DNA of 34,282 nucleotides from Hansschlegelia zhihuaiae (GTDB lineage Bacteria > Pseudomonadota > Alphaproteobacteria > Rhizobiales > Methylopilaceae), in the NCBI RefSeq assembly GCF_004103825.1, contig NZ_RYFI01000008.1, positions 1 to 34,282 of the forward strand. The letters run 5' to 3'. Positions within the stretch are counted from its first letter, which is position 1; each line of letters opens with the position of its first letter. Of the stretch, positions 1 through 8,868 are shown one piece after another. Below the pieces are notes generated by a model. It did not search any database, was not told where the DNA came from, and was given only the letters and a program-made list of their open reading frames with translations. The position numbers and the translations under genes were made by a program.

Positions 1-243
1 GCGACAGGCGTGGCGGCGGTGCGAAGCGGCTGCCCCATCAGACGGAGAACTCCCAGGCGATCAAAAAACTGACTGCGGTCCGTCCACCGAGCCGCGATCC
101 ACTCTCTACCACTTCCGTTAAGAGCCCGCACCTCGGCAGGGCGAGGCGAAAAGCAGCGCAACATTTTGTTAACCATGCCGGTTTCATGGTCGTTAACCAT
201 GACGCCGCGTCCCGGGCGCGCGGCCTCGCGGTCGAAGGAAGAC
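1..243. other. Left-edge non-coding stretch before the barrel gene
   Basis: No convincing coding sequence is visible here. An open frame continues upstream from the barrel gene to a TTG at 166, but the first 26 residues look unlike a signal peptide and no ribosome site precedes it. Two TTAACCATG words (169-177 and 193-201) flank a short inverted repeat, ACCATG/CATGGT at 172-177 and 185-190. They resemble CtrA half-sites, but their spacing is not the TTAA-N7-TTAA arrangement. The 3' end of a gene lying outside the window may be included. Confidence 0.4.
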
Positions 244-1749
244 ATGTCCCGCCGCCGCGCGATCCTCCAGGCCGTACTTGTCGCCTCTACGGTCCTGTCC
301 GCGGCCGGCGCGCGCGCGCAGGACGCGCCCGGCGACGAGCCGTTGCGGCGGCTTGACGCGAACGCGCTCGCGGGCGGGGAGGGCGGTCTGGCGGGCGGCG
401 ACTACGGCGCCCAGCCGACCGAGCAGCAGCCGCTCGCCGGCGGCGACTACGGCATCGCGAGCCGGCCGGAGAGCAGCGCCGCGACCATCGCCCCGACGAT
501 CCTGTCCGACCCGCTCGGCGCAGCCCCGCGGGGGTTCCGGCCGGTCCGACTTCCGTCTCCCCGCGGGACGGCCGACGACCCTTACGCGCCGCTCGGCGTC
601 GAGGCCGGTCCCTTCGTCCTGCGCCCCTCGCTGGAGGCCGCCGGCGGCTATGACGACAATCCCGACCGGCTGCCCGAGGGCGGCAAAGGCTCGAGGTTCC
701 TGCGCCTGCGTGGCGAGATCGACGGCCGCACCGACTGGTCGCGTCACGAGGTCGGCATCCGCGCGAGCGGTCAGATCCGAAGATATCTGGACCTTCCCGA
801 CCCTGGGTTCGAGCCGGAGGTCAGCGCGGCCGCGACCGGCCGGCTCGACGTCACCGAGCGCACCCAGATCAATTCGGAGCTGCGCGCCTCGCTCGCCGCC
901 TCGCGGCCGGGTGATCCAGAGACCCCCAACAGCGTCAAGGGCGACGAGCTCACCCGGTCGGCCGGCGCGACGCTCGGCGTGGCGCAACGCTTCAACCGCC
1001 TGAGCCTGCGGCTCGACGGGCTGGTGGACCGCTACACGGTCGACGACGCCAAGCTCACGGGCGGCGGGACGCTCGACAATTCCGACCGCGCCTACAACGC
1101 CTACGAGGCGCGGCTGCGCGCCTCCTACGAGGTGTCGCCGCGGCTCGAGCCCTTCGTCGAGGCGGGGTTCGTCACCCGCGACTACGACAGGAAATTCTCC
1201 AACAACGCGATCAACGACGACAATGAGATCGTCGAGGACCGCCGCCGCCTCGGCTCGGACGGCTATGCGCTTCGGACCGGCGCGCGCTTCGAGATGTCGC
1301 GGCTCGTCACCGGCGAGGCCGCGGTGGGCTATGGCCGGCAGACGCCGAAGGACAAGAGCTTCAAGCCGATCGAGGGCCTGCTGGTCGACGGCGAGATCGC
1401 CTGGGCGCCGTCCGCGCTCACAACCGTGAGGCTGTCGGCGAAGTCAGCCCTGCAAGAGACCACGCTGCAGAACTCGGCCGGCGTGCTGAGCCGCAATCTC
1501 GGTCTCTCGGTCGAGCATTTCCTCCGGCGGAACTGGAGCGTCACGGCGAAGGCGAGCTTCGACCGCGCCGACTACAAGGGTTCGGCCCGCATCGACGACG
1601 CCTTCACGCTCGGCCTCGAGACTGAATACCGCCTGACGCGCAGCCTCGCGCTGACCGGAAGCCTCGAGAAGCTCTGGCTCGACAGCTCAATCCCCAATGA
1701 CGACTACGACGCGACGATCATCGAGATCGGCCTGCGGCTGAGGCGCTGA
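244..1749 (+). CDS. Outer-membrane beta-barrel protein (BBP2-like)
   Basis: A 501-residue exported protein. ATG 244 follows AAGGAAG at 235-241 and opens a clear signal peptide (Arg-rich n-region, hydrophobic core, cleavage near ARAQD at about residue 26). A Gly-rich segment with repeated LAGGDYG-type units covers about residues 40-70, then a linker. From about residue 130 there are alternating amphipathic strands with a GGYDDNP start motif, typical of the putative beta-barrel porin 2 family (PF10082). The C-terminus ends in IEIGLRLRR, a barrel-like last strand, although without a final Phe. In Hyphomicrobiales such proteins are annotated only as outer-membrane beta-barrel proteins and their substrate is unknown. 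The barrel assignment is firm from the pattern; the exact family is inferred. It stands alone, with a repeat element downstream. Confidence 0.8.
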   Translation: MSRRRAILQAVLVASTVLSAAGARAQDAPGDEPLRRLDANALAGGEGGLAGGDYGAQPTEQQPLAGGDYGIASRPESSAATIAPTILSDPLGAAPRGFRPVRLPSPRGTADDPYAPLGVEAGPFVLRPSLEAAGGYDDNPDRLPEGGKGSRFLRLRGEIDGRTDWSRHEVGIRASGQIRRYLDLPDPGFEPEVSAAATGRLDVTERTQINSELRASLAASRPGDPETPNSVKGDELTRSAGATLGVAQRFNRLSLRLDGLVDRYTVDDAKLTGGGTLDNSDRAYNAYEARLRASYEVSPRLEPFVEAGFVTRDYDRKFSNNAINDDNEIVEDRRRLGSDGYALRTGARFEMSRLVTGEAAVGYGRQTPKDKSFKPIEGLLVDGEIAWAPSALTTVRLSAKSALQETTLQNSAGVLSRNLGLSVEHFLRRNWSVTAKASFDRADYKGSARIDDAFTLGLETEYRLTRSLALTGSLEKLWLDSSIPNDDYDATIIEIGLRLRR

Positions 1750-1751
1750 GG

Positions 1752-1892
1752 CGTCCCTCTTCCCTCGCGCGAGAGATTAGGGTGAGGGCGACGGCGTCGC
1801 CTTCTCCCCGGAACGCCGTCGCCCCTCGTCCGACCGGCTTCGCCGTCGGCCGCTTTCTCCCACAAGGGGAGAAAGGAACGCGCCCATCATCG
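1752..1892. repeat. REP-like palindromic intergenic repeat
   Basis: This gene-free stretch between the barrel gene and the receptor holds nested inverted repeats. One is CTTTCTCCC (1853-1861) against GGGAGAAAG (1867-1875) with a 5-nt loop; others are built on GGCGACGGCGTCGCC-like and CCGGCTTCGCCG-like sequence. The layout and wording, including a 'TTAGGGTGAGGG' segment and a 'CCCACAAGGGGAG' segment, resemble dispersed repeats common in Hyphomicrobiales genomes. The right end of the window holds a related cluster. It may also stop transcription from the barrel gene, but no T-run follows. Confidence 0.55.
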
Positions 1893-1963
1893 CGACCCGC
1901 GCCTGTCGACCAAACCCGGCGCGTCGCGGGACGCATCCCCCTGGACATCCGTAGTCCATATTG

Positions 1964-1978
1964 TGTTATATTATAACA
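1964..1978. promoter_or_regulatory. Zur-type operator upstream of the TonB receptor
   Basis: TGTTATATTATAACA is a perfect 7-1-7 palindrome in an otherwise GC-rich region, 19 bp before the receptor ATG. Its AT-rich GTTATA/TATAAC half-sites match the known form of alphaproteobacterial Zur boxes. The same motif, 13 of 15 positions identical, precedes the znu genes at 29198-29212, and the gene downstream encodes a His-rich receptor. The site probably overlaps the promoter, so zinc-loaded Zur would block transcription. Zur binding is inferred from motif and context. Confidence 0.8.
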
Positions 1979-1997
1979 TAACCTATCGGGGATCATC

Positions 1998-4202
1998 ATG
2001 GCTCGCACAGGACAGGACGCCAGGGCGCGCCGCAATTGGCGCGTGGTTGGGGGAGCGGCGCTCGCGAGCGTCTTCTGCGCCGGCCCGGCGCCCGCCGAGA
2101 CGGTCGAACTCGAGGAGATCTTCGTCACCTCGCCGAGCCCGATCGTCGACGAGCGCCGGACGGCGTCCGACGGGGCTTCGGCGCCCGGCGTGCTGCCCGT
2201 CATCGACCAGGCTTTTTCGGCCATGACCGTGACGCCGCGGTCCGAGATCGTCCGCGCGCAGCCGAAGACGTTGGCGGACGCGCTTTCGGACCGCCCGGGG
2301 ATCGCCGGATCGGGCTTCGCGCCGGGCGCCGCCGACCGCCCGATCATCCGCGGCCTCGACGGCCCGCGCGTCCGCATCCTGGAGAACGGGCTCGGCGTCC
2401 ATGACGTCTCGGCGCTCGGCGAGGATCACGCCGTGCCGATCAATCCGCTGGTCGACGACCGCGTCGAGGTCATCCGTGGGCCGGCGACGCTGCGCTTCGG
2501 CTCCGCCGCGATCGGCGGCGTCGTATCGGCCGAGAACCAGCGCGTTCCGGCCTTCGAGCCGCCGGGCGGCTTTTCCGCGGACGCTCTCGCGGGGCTGTCG
2601 TCGGTCGACGGAGGGCGGGACGCGGCCGTAAGGATGCAGGCGGGCGCCGACGGCGTCGTGATCCACGCCGACGGCTTCCGGTCGCGGAGCGGAGACTACG
2701 ACACGCCCGACGGACGGCAGGACAACTCCGCGGCCCGGGCGACGGGCGGCTCGGTCGGCCTCTCGCGCGTCTACGACAGCGGGTTCTTCGGCGTCGCCTA
2801 CAGCCGCTACGAGTCGCTCTATCACGTGCCGGGCGGGGAGGCGGCCGAGCTCAACACGCGGCTCGATCCCGAGCAGGACAAGCTCCAGGCGCGCGGCGAA
2901 CATCGCTTCGACGGCGGTCCGTTCGAGGCGGTGCGGTTCTGGGTCAACGGGTCGAGATACCGCCACCGGGAACTCGGCCTCGAGCACGAGCATGAAGACG
3001 AGCATGGCCACGAGCATCACGACCATGACGGCCATGGGCACGAGCATGGCGAGGACGGCGTGCACGCGGTCTTCCGGAACCGCGAGACCGAGGGGCGGGT
3101 GGAGTTGCAGCATCGCCCGGCGGCATTGGCCTTCGGGATGGTTACGGGCGTGCTCGGCGTCCAGGCCGGCTACCGCGAACTGCGCACGTCGGGCGAGGCC
3201 GGATCGCTGATCGCGCCGACCGATTCGCGCAACGTCGCCGCCTATGTGTTCGAGGAGATCGATTTCGGCGGCGGGTTCCGGGTGCAGGGCGCCGGCCGCA
3301 TCGAGCGGGCGAGCGTCGACGGCGCGGCGACGATCTTCCCCGGCCTCACGCCTGACGGATCGCCGCTCGAGACTGAGAAGCGCGACAGAAGCTTCTCGCC
3401 GGTCAGCGCAAGCCTCGCGGCGCTGCAGAGTCTGCCCCACGGGTTCGTGGCGAGCGTCAGCGGCCGCTACAGCGAACGCGCGCCGGCGGCGCTCGAGCTG
3501 TTCTCGCGGGGCTCGCACCACGCGCAGGGCCTGTTCGAGATCGGCGATTCCGACCTGGAGCTCGAGCGCGCGACCTCGCTCGAGGTCGGGCTGCGCCGCG
3601 CCGAAGGGCTGCTGCGGTTCGACGCCAGCGCCTATGTCACCCGCTTCGACGGCTTCATCTACCGCCGGCTGACCGGCGTGAAATGCGGCCACGACTTCGA
3701 CAGCTGCGGCGTCGAGGACGAGTTCGACCAGTCCGTCTACTCACAGCGCGACGCGACCTTTCGAGGAGCGGAGATCGCCGCGCAGCTTGACGCGTTCCGC
3801 TTCAGCCGATCGACCCTCGGCTTCGACGCGTCCTACGACTTCGTCAGGGCGACCCTGTCGGGCGGCTCCAACGTCCCGCGCATCCCGCCGCATCGCCTCG
3901 GCGGCGGGGTCTACTGGCGTCACGACGAGGGGCTTTTCCTCAAGGTCGGGCTGACCCACGCCTTCGCCCAGAACCGGACGGCCGAGTTTGAGACCCGCAC
4001 CCCCGGCTACGACCGGCTGAAGGCCGAAGCGAGCTGGACGCGCCGGTTCGACGAGCCCGGCGCGCGCCTGAAGGAGGTCACCCTCGGGATCGCGGGAGAC
4101 AACCTGCTCGACGAGCGCATCCGGAACGCCGCGTCCTTCAAGAAGGACGAAATCCTGCTGCCTGGCGCAAATGTCCGGGCCTTCGTGGCTGCGCGGTTCT
4201 GA
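1998..4202 (+). CDS. znuD: TonB-dependent outer-membrane receptor, zinc type (ZnuD-like)
   Basis: A 734-residue receptor. ATG 1998 follows GGGGA at 1987-1991 and opens a signal peptide ending near PAPAET (about residue 33). A TonB-box-like segment (LEEIFVTSP) comes next, then a plug domain (about 60-170, with RPIIRGLDGPRVRILENG and VEVIRGPATLRFGS) and a 22-strand-type barrel ending in the aromatic residue Phe typical of outer-membrane proteins. An extracellular-loop-like segment at about 328-353 is almost all His, Glu and Asp, as in ZnuD-type zinc receptors. Together with the Zur-like box 19 bp upstream, this supports TonB-driven uptake of zinc across the outer membrane, feeding ZnuA (26204-27130). 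TonB, ExbB and ExbD are not in the window. Another metal or metallophore is possible, but the operator favours zinc. Confidence 0.88.
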   Translation: MARTGQDARARRNWRVVGGAALASVFCAGPAPAETVELEEIFVTSPSPIVDERRTASDGASAPGVLPVIDQAFSAMTVTPRSEIVRAQPKTLADALSDRPGIAGSGFAPGAADRPIIRGLDGPRVRILENGLGVHDVSALGEDHAVPINPLVDDRVEVIRGPATLRFGSAAIGGVVSAENQRVPAFEPPGGFSADALAGLSSVDGGRDAAVRMQAGADGVVIHADGFRSRSGDYDTPDGRQDNSAARATGGSVGLSRVYDSGFFGVAYSRYESLYHVPGGEAAELNTRLDPEQDKLQARGEHRFDGGPFEAVRFWVNGSRYRHRELGLEHEHEDEHGHEHHDHDGHGHEHGEDGVHAVFRNRETEGRVELQHRPAALAFGMVTGVLGVQAGYRELRTSGEAGSLIAPTDSRNVAAYVFEEIDFGGGFRVQGAGRIERASVDGAATIFPGLTPDGSPLETEKRDRSFSPVSASLAALQSLPHGFVASVSGRYSERAPAALELFSRGSHHAQGLFEIGDSDLELERATSLEVGLRRAEGLLRFDASAYVTRFDGFIYRRLTGVKCGHDFDSCGVEDEFDQSVYSQRDATFRGAEIAAQLDAFRFSRSTLGFDASYDFVRATLSGGSNVPRIPPHRLGGGVYWRHDEGLFLKVGLTHAFAQNRTAEFETRTPGYDRLKAEASWTRRFDEPGARLKEVTLGIAGDNLLDERIRNAASFKKDEILLPGANVRAFVAARF

Positions 4203-4336
4203 CAGCAGCGAGCGGACTTCGTTTCTCGCTAGGCGACCATAGCGGTCGCGGACCAATCGAGCATCCCACGCGGTCGGCGGACCTGCATCGGTCAGCGCTC
4301 GAACGTGCGCGCCGACCGAAAGCCGAGCGCCGCAGG

Positions 4337-5215
4337 TCACCCCTTGAGCAGCCCCTCGATCTCCTGCCGGAGCTCGCCCGCGATCTCGTCGCGGGCGAGG
4401 CCGTAGGCGACGTTGGCGGCGAGGAAGCCGAGCTTCGAGCCCGTGTCGAACACCCGTCCCTTGAACGCGAAGCCCGAGAAGGTCTGGGATTTGGCGAGCG
4501 TCAGCATCGAATCGGTGATTTGGATCTCGCCGCCGGCGCCCGGCTTCTGCTTCTCGATCAGGCCGAAGATCTCGGGCTGCAGGATGTAGCGGCCGGAGAT
4601 CGCGAGGTTCGACTGGGCCGTGCCCTTCTTCGGCTTCTCGACCATCGAGGTCATCCGGAAGCCTTTGCCGACGTCCTCGCCGCGGCCGACGATGCCGTAT
4701 TGATGCGTCTGGTCGTCCGGCACCTCGTAGACCGAGACGACGTTGCCGCCGCCGGCCTCCTCGTAGACCTCGATCATCTCCGCGAGGCAGGAGCGCTTCG
4801 CCTGGTGCAGCATGTCGGGCAGGATCAGCGCGAACGGCTCGTCGCCCACGATGTCGCGCGCGCACCAGACCGCGTGGCCGAGCCCGAGCGGCTCCTGCTG
4901 GCGCGTGAAGCTGGTGGTCCCGGCCTTGGGCAGCTGGCCCTTCAGAATCTCCATCGCCTCCGCTTTGTTCCGGCGGGCGAGGGTGTCGTCAAGTTCGTAC
5001 TGCTTGTCGAAGTGATCCTCGATCACCGCCTTGTTGCGCCCCGTCACGAAGACGAAATGCTCGATGCCGGCCTCGCGCGCCTCGTCGACCACATGCTGGA
5101 TGACGGGCTTGTCCACCACCGTCAGCATCTCCTTCGGCACCGCCTTGGTGGCGGGCAGGAAGCGCGTGCCGAGGCCGGCGACGGGAAAGACAGCTTTGCG
5201 GATCGGGCGAGGCAT
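4337..5215 (-). CDS. galU: UTP--glucose-1-phosphate uridylyltransferase
   Basis: A 292-residue enzyme that makes UDP-glucose from UTP and glucose 1-phosphate, the precursor of exopolysaccharide, lipopolysaccharide sugars and cyclic glucans. The nucleotide-binding signature GLGTRFLPATKAVPKEML lies at about residues 13-30. [21 protein letters not shown] and GRYILQPEIF follow, as expected for bacterial GalU, and the length is normal. ATG 5215 is chosen because it follows AGGGAGA by 5 nt and aligns with family starts; the frame is open for 38 further residues that look non-coding. The gene converges on the TonB receptor and diverges from mltB. Confidence 0.95.
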   Translation of the reverse strand: MPRPIRKAVFPVAGLGTRFLPATKAVPKEMLTVVDKPVIQHVVDEAREAGIEHFVFVTGRNKAVIEDHFDKQYELDDTLARRNKAEAMEILKGQLPKAGTTSFTRQQEPLGLGHAVWCARDIVGDEPFALILPDMLHQAKRSCLAEMIEVYEEAGGGNVVSVYEVPDDQTHQYGIVGRGEDVGKGFRMTSMVEKPKKGTAQSNLAISGRYILQPEIFGLIEKQKPGAGGEIQITDSMLTLAKSQTFSGFAFKGRVFDTGSKLGFLAANVAYGLARDEIAGELRQEIEGLLKG

Positions 5216-5362
5216 CGGGTCTCCCTGAGAATCGGCGGCCGCAGATTGGCCGTCTTGGCTTGGTATTTCCGCGCCGTAATTGGGCATTGGACCGTCCCCG
5301 TAAAGCCCATGGACGGAAGAACCCTTCAATCACGGCGCCTTGATACCGCAGGGGCCATAGGG

Positions 5363-5378
5363 TTAACCGGATGCTAAC
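5363..5378 (+). promoter_or_regulatory. CtrA-like site upstream of the lytic transglycosylase gene
   Basis: The sequence reads TTAA, seven bases, then CTAAC. This is one base from the TTAA-N7-TTAAC consensus of the cell-cycle regulator CtrA. It lies in the 244-bp divergent region between galU and mltB, 81 bp before the mltB ATG, near a TATCCT (-10-like) at 5388-5393. Cell-wall enzymes are plausible CtrA targets. A one-mismatch site of this kind can arise by chance. Confidence 0.35.
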
Positions 5379-5459
5379 TTCGCCGCGTATCCTGAAAGAC
5401 ACGCACGCAAACCAGAGGCGCGCCCCCGGCGGCGAGCCTGGACCAGCGGAGGGATCGTC

Positions 5460-6599
5460 ATGAGCCGCATGCGCCGCTTCGGACTGATCGGACTGGCGTT
5501 CGCCGCGGCCGTCGTCGCCAGCCCCCCGGCTTTCGCCCAGGAGGCGCGCTTTCAGGCCTTCGTCGCGAGGCTGAAGCCCGACGCCATGAAGGCGGGCGTC
5601 AGCGAGGCGACCTTCGAGCGTGCGTTCCGCGGCCTGAAATACGACGCCGAGGCGATCGAGAAGTCGAAGGTCCAGCCCGAATTCCGGCAGACGATGGCGC
5701 AATATGTCGACACGCGTGTGTCCGACACGCGGATCGCCAAGGGCCGTGAGAACCTGCAGAAATACGGGGCGGTGCTGACGCGGCTCGAGCGCGCTACGGG
5801 CGTCGACCGCTTTGTGATCCTCTCGGTCTGGGGGCTCGAGACGAATTACGGCGACCAGATGGGCGGCCACAACGTCGTCGACGCGCTGGCGACGCTCGCC
5901 TGTTGCCAGAGCCGGCGGCCCGACTTCTTCCGGCGCGAGCTGATCGCGGCGCTGGTGATCCTCCAGCAGGGACATGTCGCGCCCGAGAACATGATCGGCT
6001 CCTGGGCCGGCGCGATGGGCCATACGCAGTTCATGCCGACGAGCTTCAAGTCCTATGCGGCCGACGGCGACGGCGACGGCAGGCGCGACATCTGGACCTC
6101 GGTGCCCGACGCGCTCGCCTCGACAGCCAATTACCTCAAGAAGCACGGCTGGCGGAACGGCGTGAGCTGGGGCTACGAGGTCTCGCCGGGCACGGCGCGC
6201 CGCGTCGACGGCGGCGCTCTGCCGGCCGCGGCCGCGAAGCGCTTCGCGCCTGCTGGCGCGAACGGCCCGACCTTCATGCTTTCGGGCAATTTCAGGGTCA
6301 TCAAGCGCTACAACAACGCCGACACCTACGCGCTCGCCGTCGGCCACCTCGCCGACCGCATCCGCGGCGCGGGACCGATCGCGACCGATTGGCCGAACCA
6401 CGACAAGCCGCTCGACGAGCAGGGCCGCATGGAGCTGCAGTCGCTGCTGGCCAGGCGCGGCTTCGACGTCGGCGCGCCGGACGGCAAGATCGGCCCGGCG
6501 ACCCGCAACGCCATCATCTCGTTCCAGCAGACGCAGGGCGTCACGGCGGACGGCTACGCGAGCGTCTCGCTGCTGAGGCGGATGAAGACGGCCCGCTGA
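5460..6599 (+). CDS. mltB: Lytic murein transglycosylase, MltB family, with peptidoglycan-binding domain
   Basis: A 379-residue periplasmic enzyme that cleaves the MurNAc-GlcNAc bond of peptidoglycan to a 1,6-anhydro product. It has a signal peptide with cleavage near AFAQE (about residue 27) and no lipobox Cys, so it is probably soluble, unlike E. coli MltB. The MltB-type catalytic Glu is E127 in WGLETNYG. The SLT-like motifs GSWAGAMGHTQFMPTSF and DGDGDGRRDIW follow at about 185-215. A C-terminal PG_binding_1 domain (about 318-376) carries LLARRGFDVGAPDGKIGPAT. ATG 5460 is preceded by GGAGGGA. It is a typical alphaproteobacterial domain pair. Confidence 0.92.
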   Translation: MSRMRRFGLIGLAFAAAVVASPPAFAQEARFQAFVARLKPDAMKAGVSEATFERAFRGLKYDAEAIEKSKVQPEFRQTMAQYVDTRVSDTRIAKGRENLQKYGAVLTRLERATGVDRFVILSVWGLETNYGDQMGGHNVVDALATLACCQSRRPDFFRRELIAALVILQQGHVAPENMIGSWAGAMGHTQFMPTSFKSYAADGDGDGRRDIWTSVPDALASTANYLKKHGWRNGVSWGYEVSPGTARRVDGGALPAAAAKRFAPAGANGPTFMLSGNFRVIKRYNNADTYALAVGHLADRIRGAGPIATDWPNHDKPLDEQGRMELQSLLARRGFDVGAPDGKIGPATRNAIISFQQTQGVTADGYASVSLLRRMKTAR

Positions 6600-6650
6600 C
6601 CGGCGGCCCTCGCGTTGGCCCTCGGGCCGTCGCGTGCTAGATTTGATCTG

Positions 6651-8213
6651 ATGACTAGGCTCGCCATCATCGCGGCGGCGCTGGCCGCCGTCGCGTCGTT
6701 CCTCGTCATGGACGGCGACGCCCGCGCGCAGGGCTGGTTCGGACGGTCCTATGACGACAGTCCACCGCGCGGCGAGCGGGTCTATCGCGAGCGCCGCCGC
6801 GTCGACGACGACGACTATTTTGAGCGCAGGACGCGCTACTACAGCCGCGACGCCGTGGCGCGACGCAACGCCGAGCGGCGCGGGGGCGTCCGTCGTGAGG
6901 AGGCCGAGCCCCGTCGCCAGCCGGGTTTCTTCGAGCGCCTGTTCGGCGGCGGCCGCGACGAGGAGGAGGACTCGAGCTGGCGCGCCCGGGCCGATCCCGG
7001 CGCGGTCGAGGTGCGCCCAAAGGTCCGGCGTCCGCGCCGCCGTCCGCCGCCTCCGCCCGTCGAGGCAGCACGACCGCCGGCCCCCGCGGCGCCCGGCGCC
7101 CCAGCCGTGGCCGGGGTTCCGCCGGCCGGCGATCCGGCCGGGCAGGCGGCGGCTCCGCCTCCGGCGCCGGTCGAGCCCACGACCTTCGTGGCGGTGATCG
7201 GCGACAGCATCGCGGACGGGCTGGCGGCCGGCCTGCAGGAGGGCTTCGCCGATGCGCCCGAGCTTCAGGTGAAGCGCTTCACCAAGCCAAACGCAGGCCT
7301 TGTGCGCGCCGACTATCACGACTTCGTCGCTGAGGCCCGCAAGGCGATCGAGTCCGGGCCGATCACCTATGCGGTGTTCGACGTCGGCGTGAACGACCGC
7401 CAGCCCTTCCTCGACATCCGCCGCGAACCGCCGCTCTCCGACGAGTGGAAGAAGCGCTACGCCGAGCGGATCGACGCGATGCTGGCGCCCTTCAAGGAGC
7501 GCAAGATCCCGATCTACTGGGTGGGATTGGCGGCAAGCGGGAACCGCCGGGCGACCGCCGACCATATCGCCATCAACGCGATCGCTCGCGAGCGCGTCGA
7601 GGCCGCGGGCGGAACCTATGTCGACGTCTGGGAGGGCTTCGTCGACGAGGACGGCGTCTACGCCGAGGTCGGGCCCCAGCTCGACGGCCAGATCGGGCGG
7701 CTCCGGATGGACGACGGGGTGCATTACTCGAAGGCTGGCGCGCGCAAGCTCGCGCATTACGCCGAGCAGGAGATCCGCAAGGTCTTCCAGCCCAAGCCCG
7801 CGACGCCGGACCCGGCCGTCGCCGCGATCTCGCCGGAAGCCGGCCCGAACGCCGCGCAGCCGCCTGCGGCGGAGCAGCCGCGTCCGATCTCCAGCCCGGT
7901 GATGGTGCTGACCGCGCCGCGGCGATCGCAAGGCGGCGCGCTTGCTGCCGCGACCCCGCTGCCGGTCCCGGCGCGCGACGCCTCGGCCTCGGCGGCGCGC
8001 GTGCTGGTGAATGGCGAGGCCCCGGAGGCCGATCCCGGCCGGATGGACGATCACCGGTGGCCGGGGGCGGAGAGCCCGAAGCCGCAGCCGGCGTCGGTCG
8101 AGAGCAAGCCCGTCGCGCCGGCGACCGCTGAGGCGAAGCCAGAACCGGAGCAGCTGTCCGCGCCGCCCTCGATCACCGATCCCCGACCGATGGCGGAGCA
8201 GCCGCAGCATTGA
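6651..8213 (+). CDS. DUF459 SGNH/GDSL-family exported protein
   Basis: A 520-residue protein with an N-terminal export signal (cleavage near ARAQG, about residue 27). An Arg/Asp-rich then Pro-rich disordered region reaches about residue 175. An SGNH-hydrolase domain of the DUF459 type (PF04311) covers about 178-375, followed by a second Pro/Ala-rich tail. SGNH landmarks are GDS (184-186, Ser186 as nucleophile), GVNDR with Asn249, and DGVH (Asp355, His358). DUF459 proteins are probably esterases or acyl transferases acting on envelope polysaccharides; the substrate here is unknown. It lies 51 bp after mltB on the same strand and may be co-transcribed, which fits a cell-envelope role. ATG 6651 is preferred over an upstream TTG at 6615 because it begins the signal peptide. 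Confidence 0.82.
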   Translation: MTRLAIIAAALAAVASFLVMDGDARAQGWFGRSYDDSPPRGERVYRERRRVDDDDYFERRTRYYSRDAVARRNAERRGGVRREEAEPRRQPGFFERLFGGGRDEEEDSSWRARADPGAVEVRPKVRRPRRRPPPPPVEAARPPAPAAPGAPAVAGVPPAGDPAGQAAAPPPAPVEPTTFVAVIGDSIADGLAAGLQEGFADAPELQVKRFTKPNAGLVRADYHDFVAEARKAIESGPITYAVFDVGVNDRQPFLDIRREPPLSDEWKKRYAERIDAMLAPFKERKIPIYWVGLAASGNRRATADHIAINAIARERVEAAGGTYVDVWEGFVDEDGVYAEVGPQLDGQIGRLRMDDGVHYSKAGARKLAHYAEQEIRKVFQPKPATPDPAVAAISPEAGPNAAQPPAAEQPRPISSPVMVLTAPRRSQGGALAAATPLPVPARDASASAARVLVNGEAPEADPGRMDDHRWPGAESPKPQPASVESKPVAPATAEAKPEPEQLSAPPSITDPRPMAEQPQH

Positions 8214-8283
8214 TTCCGGAGCGGCGGGTTTTCGGGACTTTGAAGGGGCGCCTCGGGCGCCCTTCCCGTGTCAGGATGGCGGC

Positions 8284-8667
8284 ATGAGCGACTCTGCGCA
8301 GCATAAGGCGAACGTGATCGCCTTCTATAAGCTGATGTTCAACGACTGCCGGCCGCGCGAGGCGATTGAGCGTTACTCCGGCGCCGAGTACATCCAGCAC
8401 AACCCGCATGTGGCGACCGGCAAGGACGGCTTCATCGCCTATTTCGAGCGCATGGCGCGCGAGTGGCCGGGCAAGCGGGTCGAGGTGAAGCGGGCGGTCG
8501 CCGAGGGCGATCTGGTCGTGCTGCATTGTCTTCAGCACTGGCCGGGGGACCATGACTATGCGGCCATGGACATCTTCCGGCTCGACGGCGCCGGCAAAAT
8601 CGTCGAGCACTGGGACGTGCTGCAGGTCCTGCCCGAAAATTCCGCCAACCCGAACGGGATGTTCTGA
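8284..8667 (+). CDS. NTF2/SnoaL-like fold protein
   Basis: A 127-residue cytoplasmic protein of the nuclear-transport-factor-2 / SnoaL-like superfamily, a cone-shaped alpha+beta fold found in cyclases, dehydratases and small-ligand-binding proteins. Family features are [19 protein letters not shown] in the first half, [21 protein letters not shown] and [10 protein letters not shown]. The length is normal for a single-domain member. ATG 8284 follows an AGGATGG-like site. The actual ligand or reaction cannot be told from sequence. The start is 70 bp after the DUF459 stop on the same strand; a palindromic repeat follows it. Confidence 0.8.
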   Translation: MSDSAQHKANVIAFYKLMFNDCRPREAIERYSGAEYIQHNPHVATGKDGFIAYFERMAREWPGKRVEVKRAVAEGDLVVLHCLQHWPGDHDYAAMDIFRLDGAGKIVEHWDVLQVLPENSANPNGMF

Positions 8668-8707
8668 GCGGCGGGGCTGTTCAAATCGAGGCGGAGAAAC
8701 TCAGCCC

Positions 8708-8803
8708 GTCATCCCGGCCGGAGTGCCGGGATCCATTGCCGCTGTCGTTGCCAAGCTATTGAGAGCGCATCGTTTATGGATTCCGGGACAAGCCCGGAAT
8801 GAC
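8708..8803. repeat. GTCAT...ATGAC palindromic intergenic element, copy 1
   Basis: A roughly 96-bp element begins GTCATCCCGG and ends CCCGGAATGAC. Its arms, TGCCGGGATCCAT and ATGGATTCCGGGACA, face each other across an AT-richer centre. A related element with the same GTCAT/ATGAC ends lies at 10333-10440. Such REP/BIME-like units are scattered between genes in Hyphomicrobiales and can act as bidirectional transcript ends. This one separates the convergent SnoaL-like gene and gltD. Confidence 0.65.
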
Positions 8804-8868
8804 GCTTCTGCCTGGGGCGTGCCACCTGACTGGAACGGTCTCAGCGTTACGTAGCGCCCTTCGCCGCC

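Noticed and set aside
169-201. Paired TTAACC words as a full CtrA site before the barrel gene
   Set aside because: The spacing is 20 bases between the TTAA words, not seven.
193-987. Long open frames on the opposite strand of the barrel gene
   Set aside because: They are Arg/Ala/Gly-rich shadows of the kind expected opposite GC-rich genes, with no ribosome site or recognisable motif.
4989-8210. 1073-codon minus-strand open frame opposite mltB and the DUF459 gene
   Set aside because: It crosses three well-supported genes and an intergenic region and reads as Arg-rich shadow sequence.
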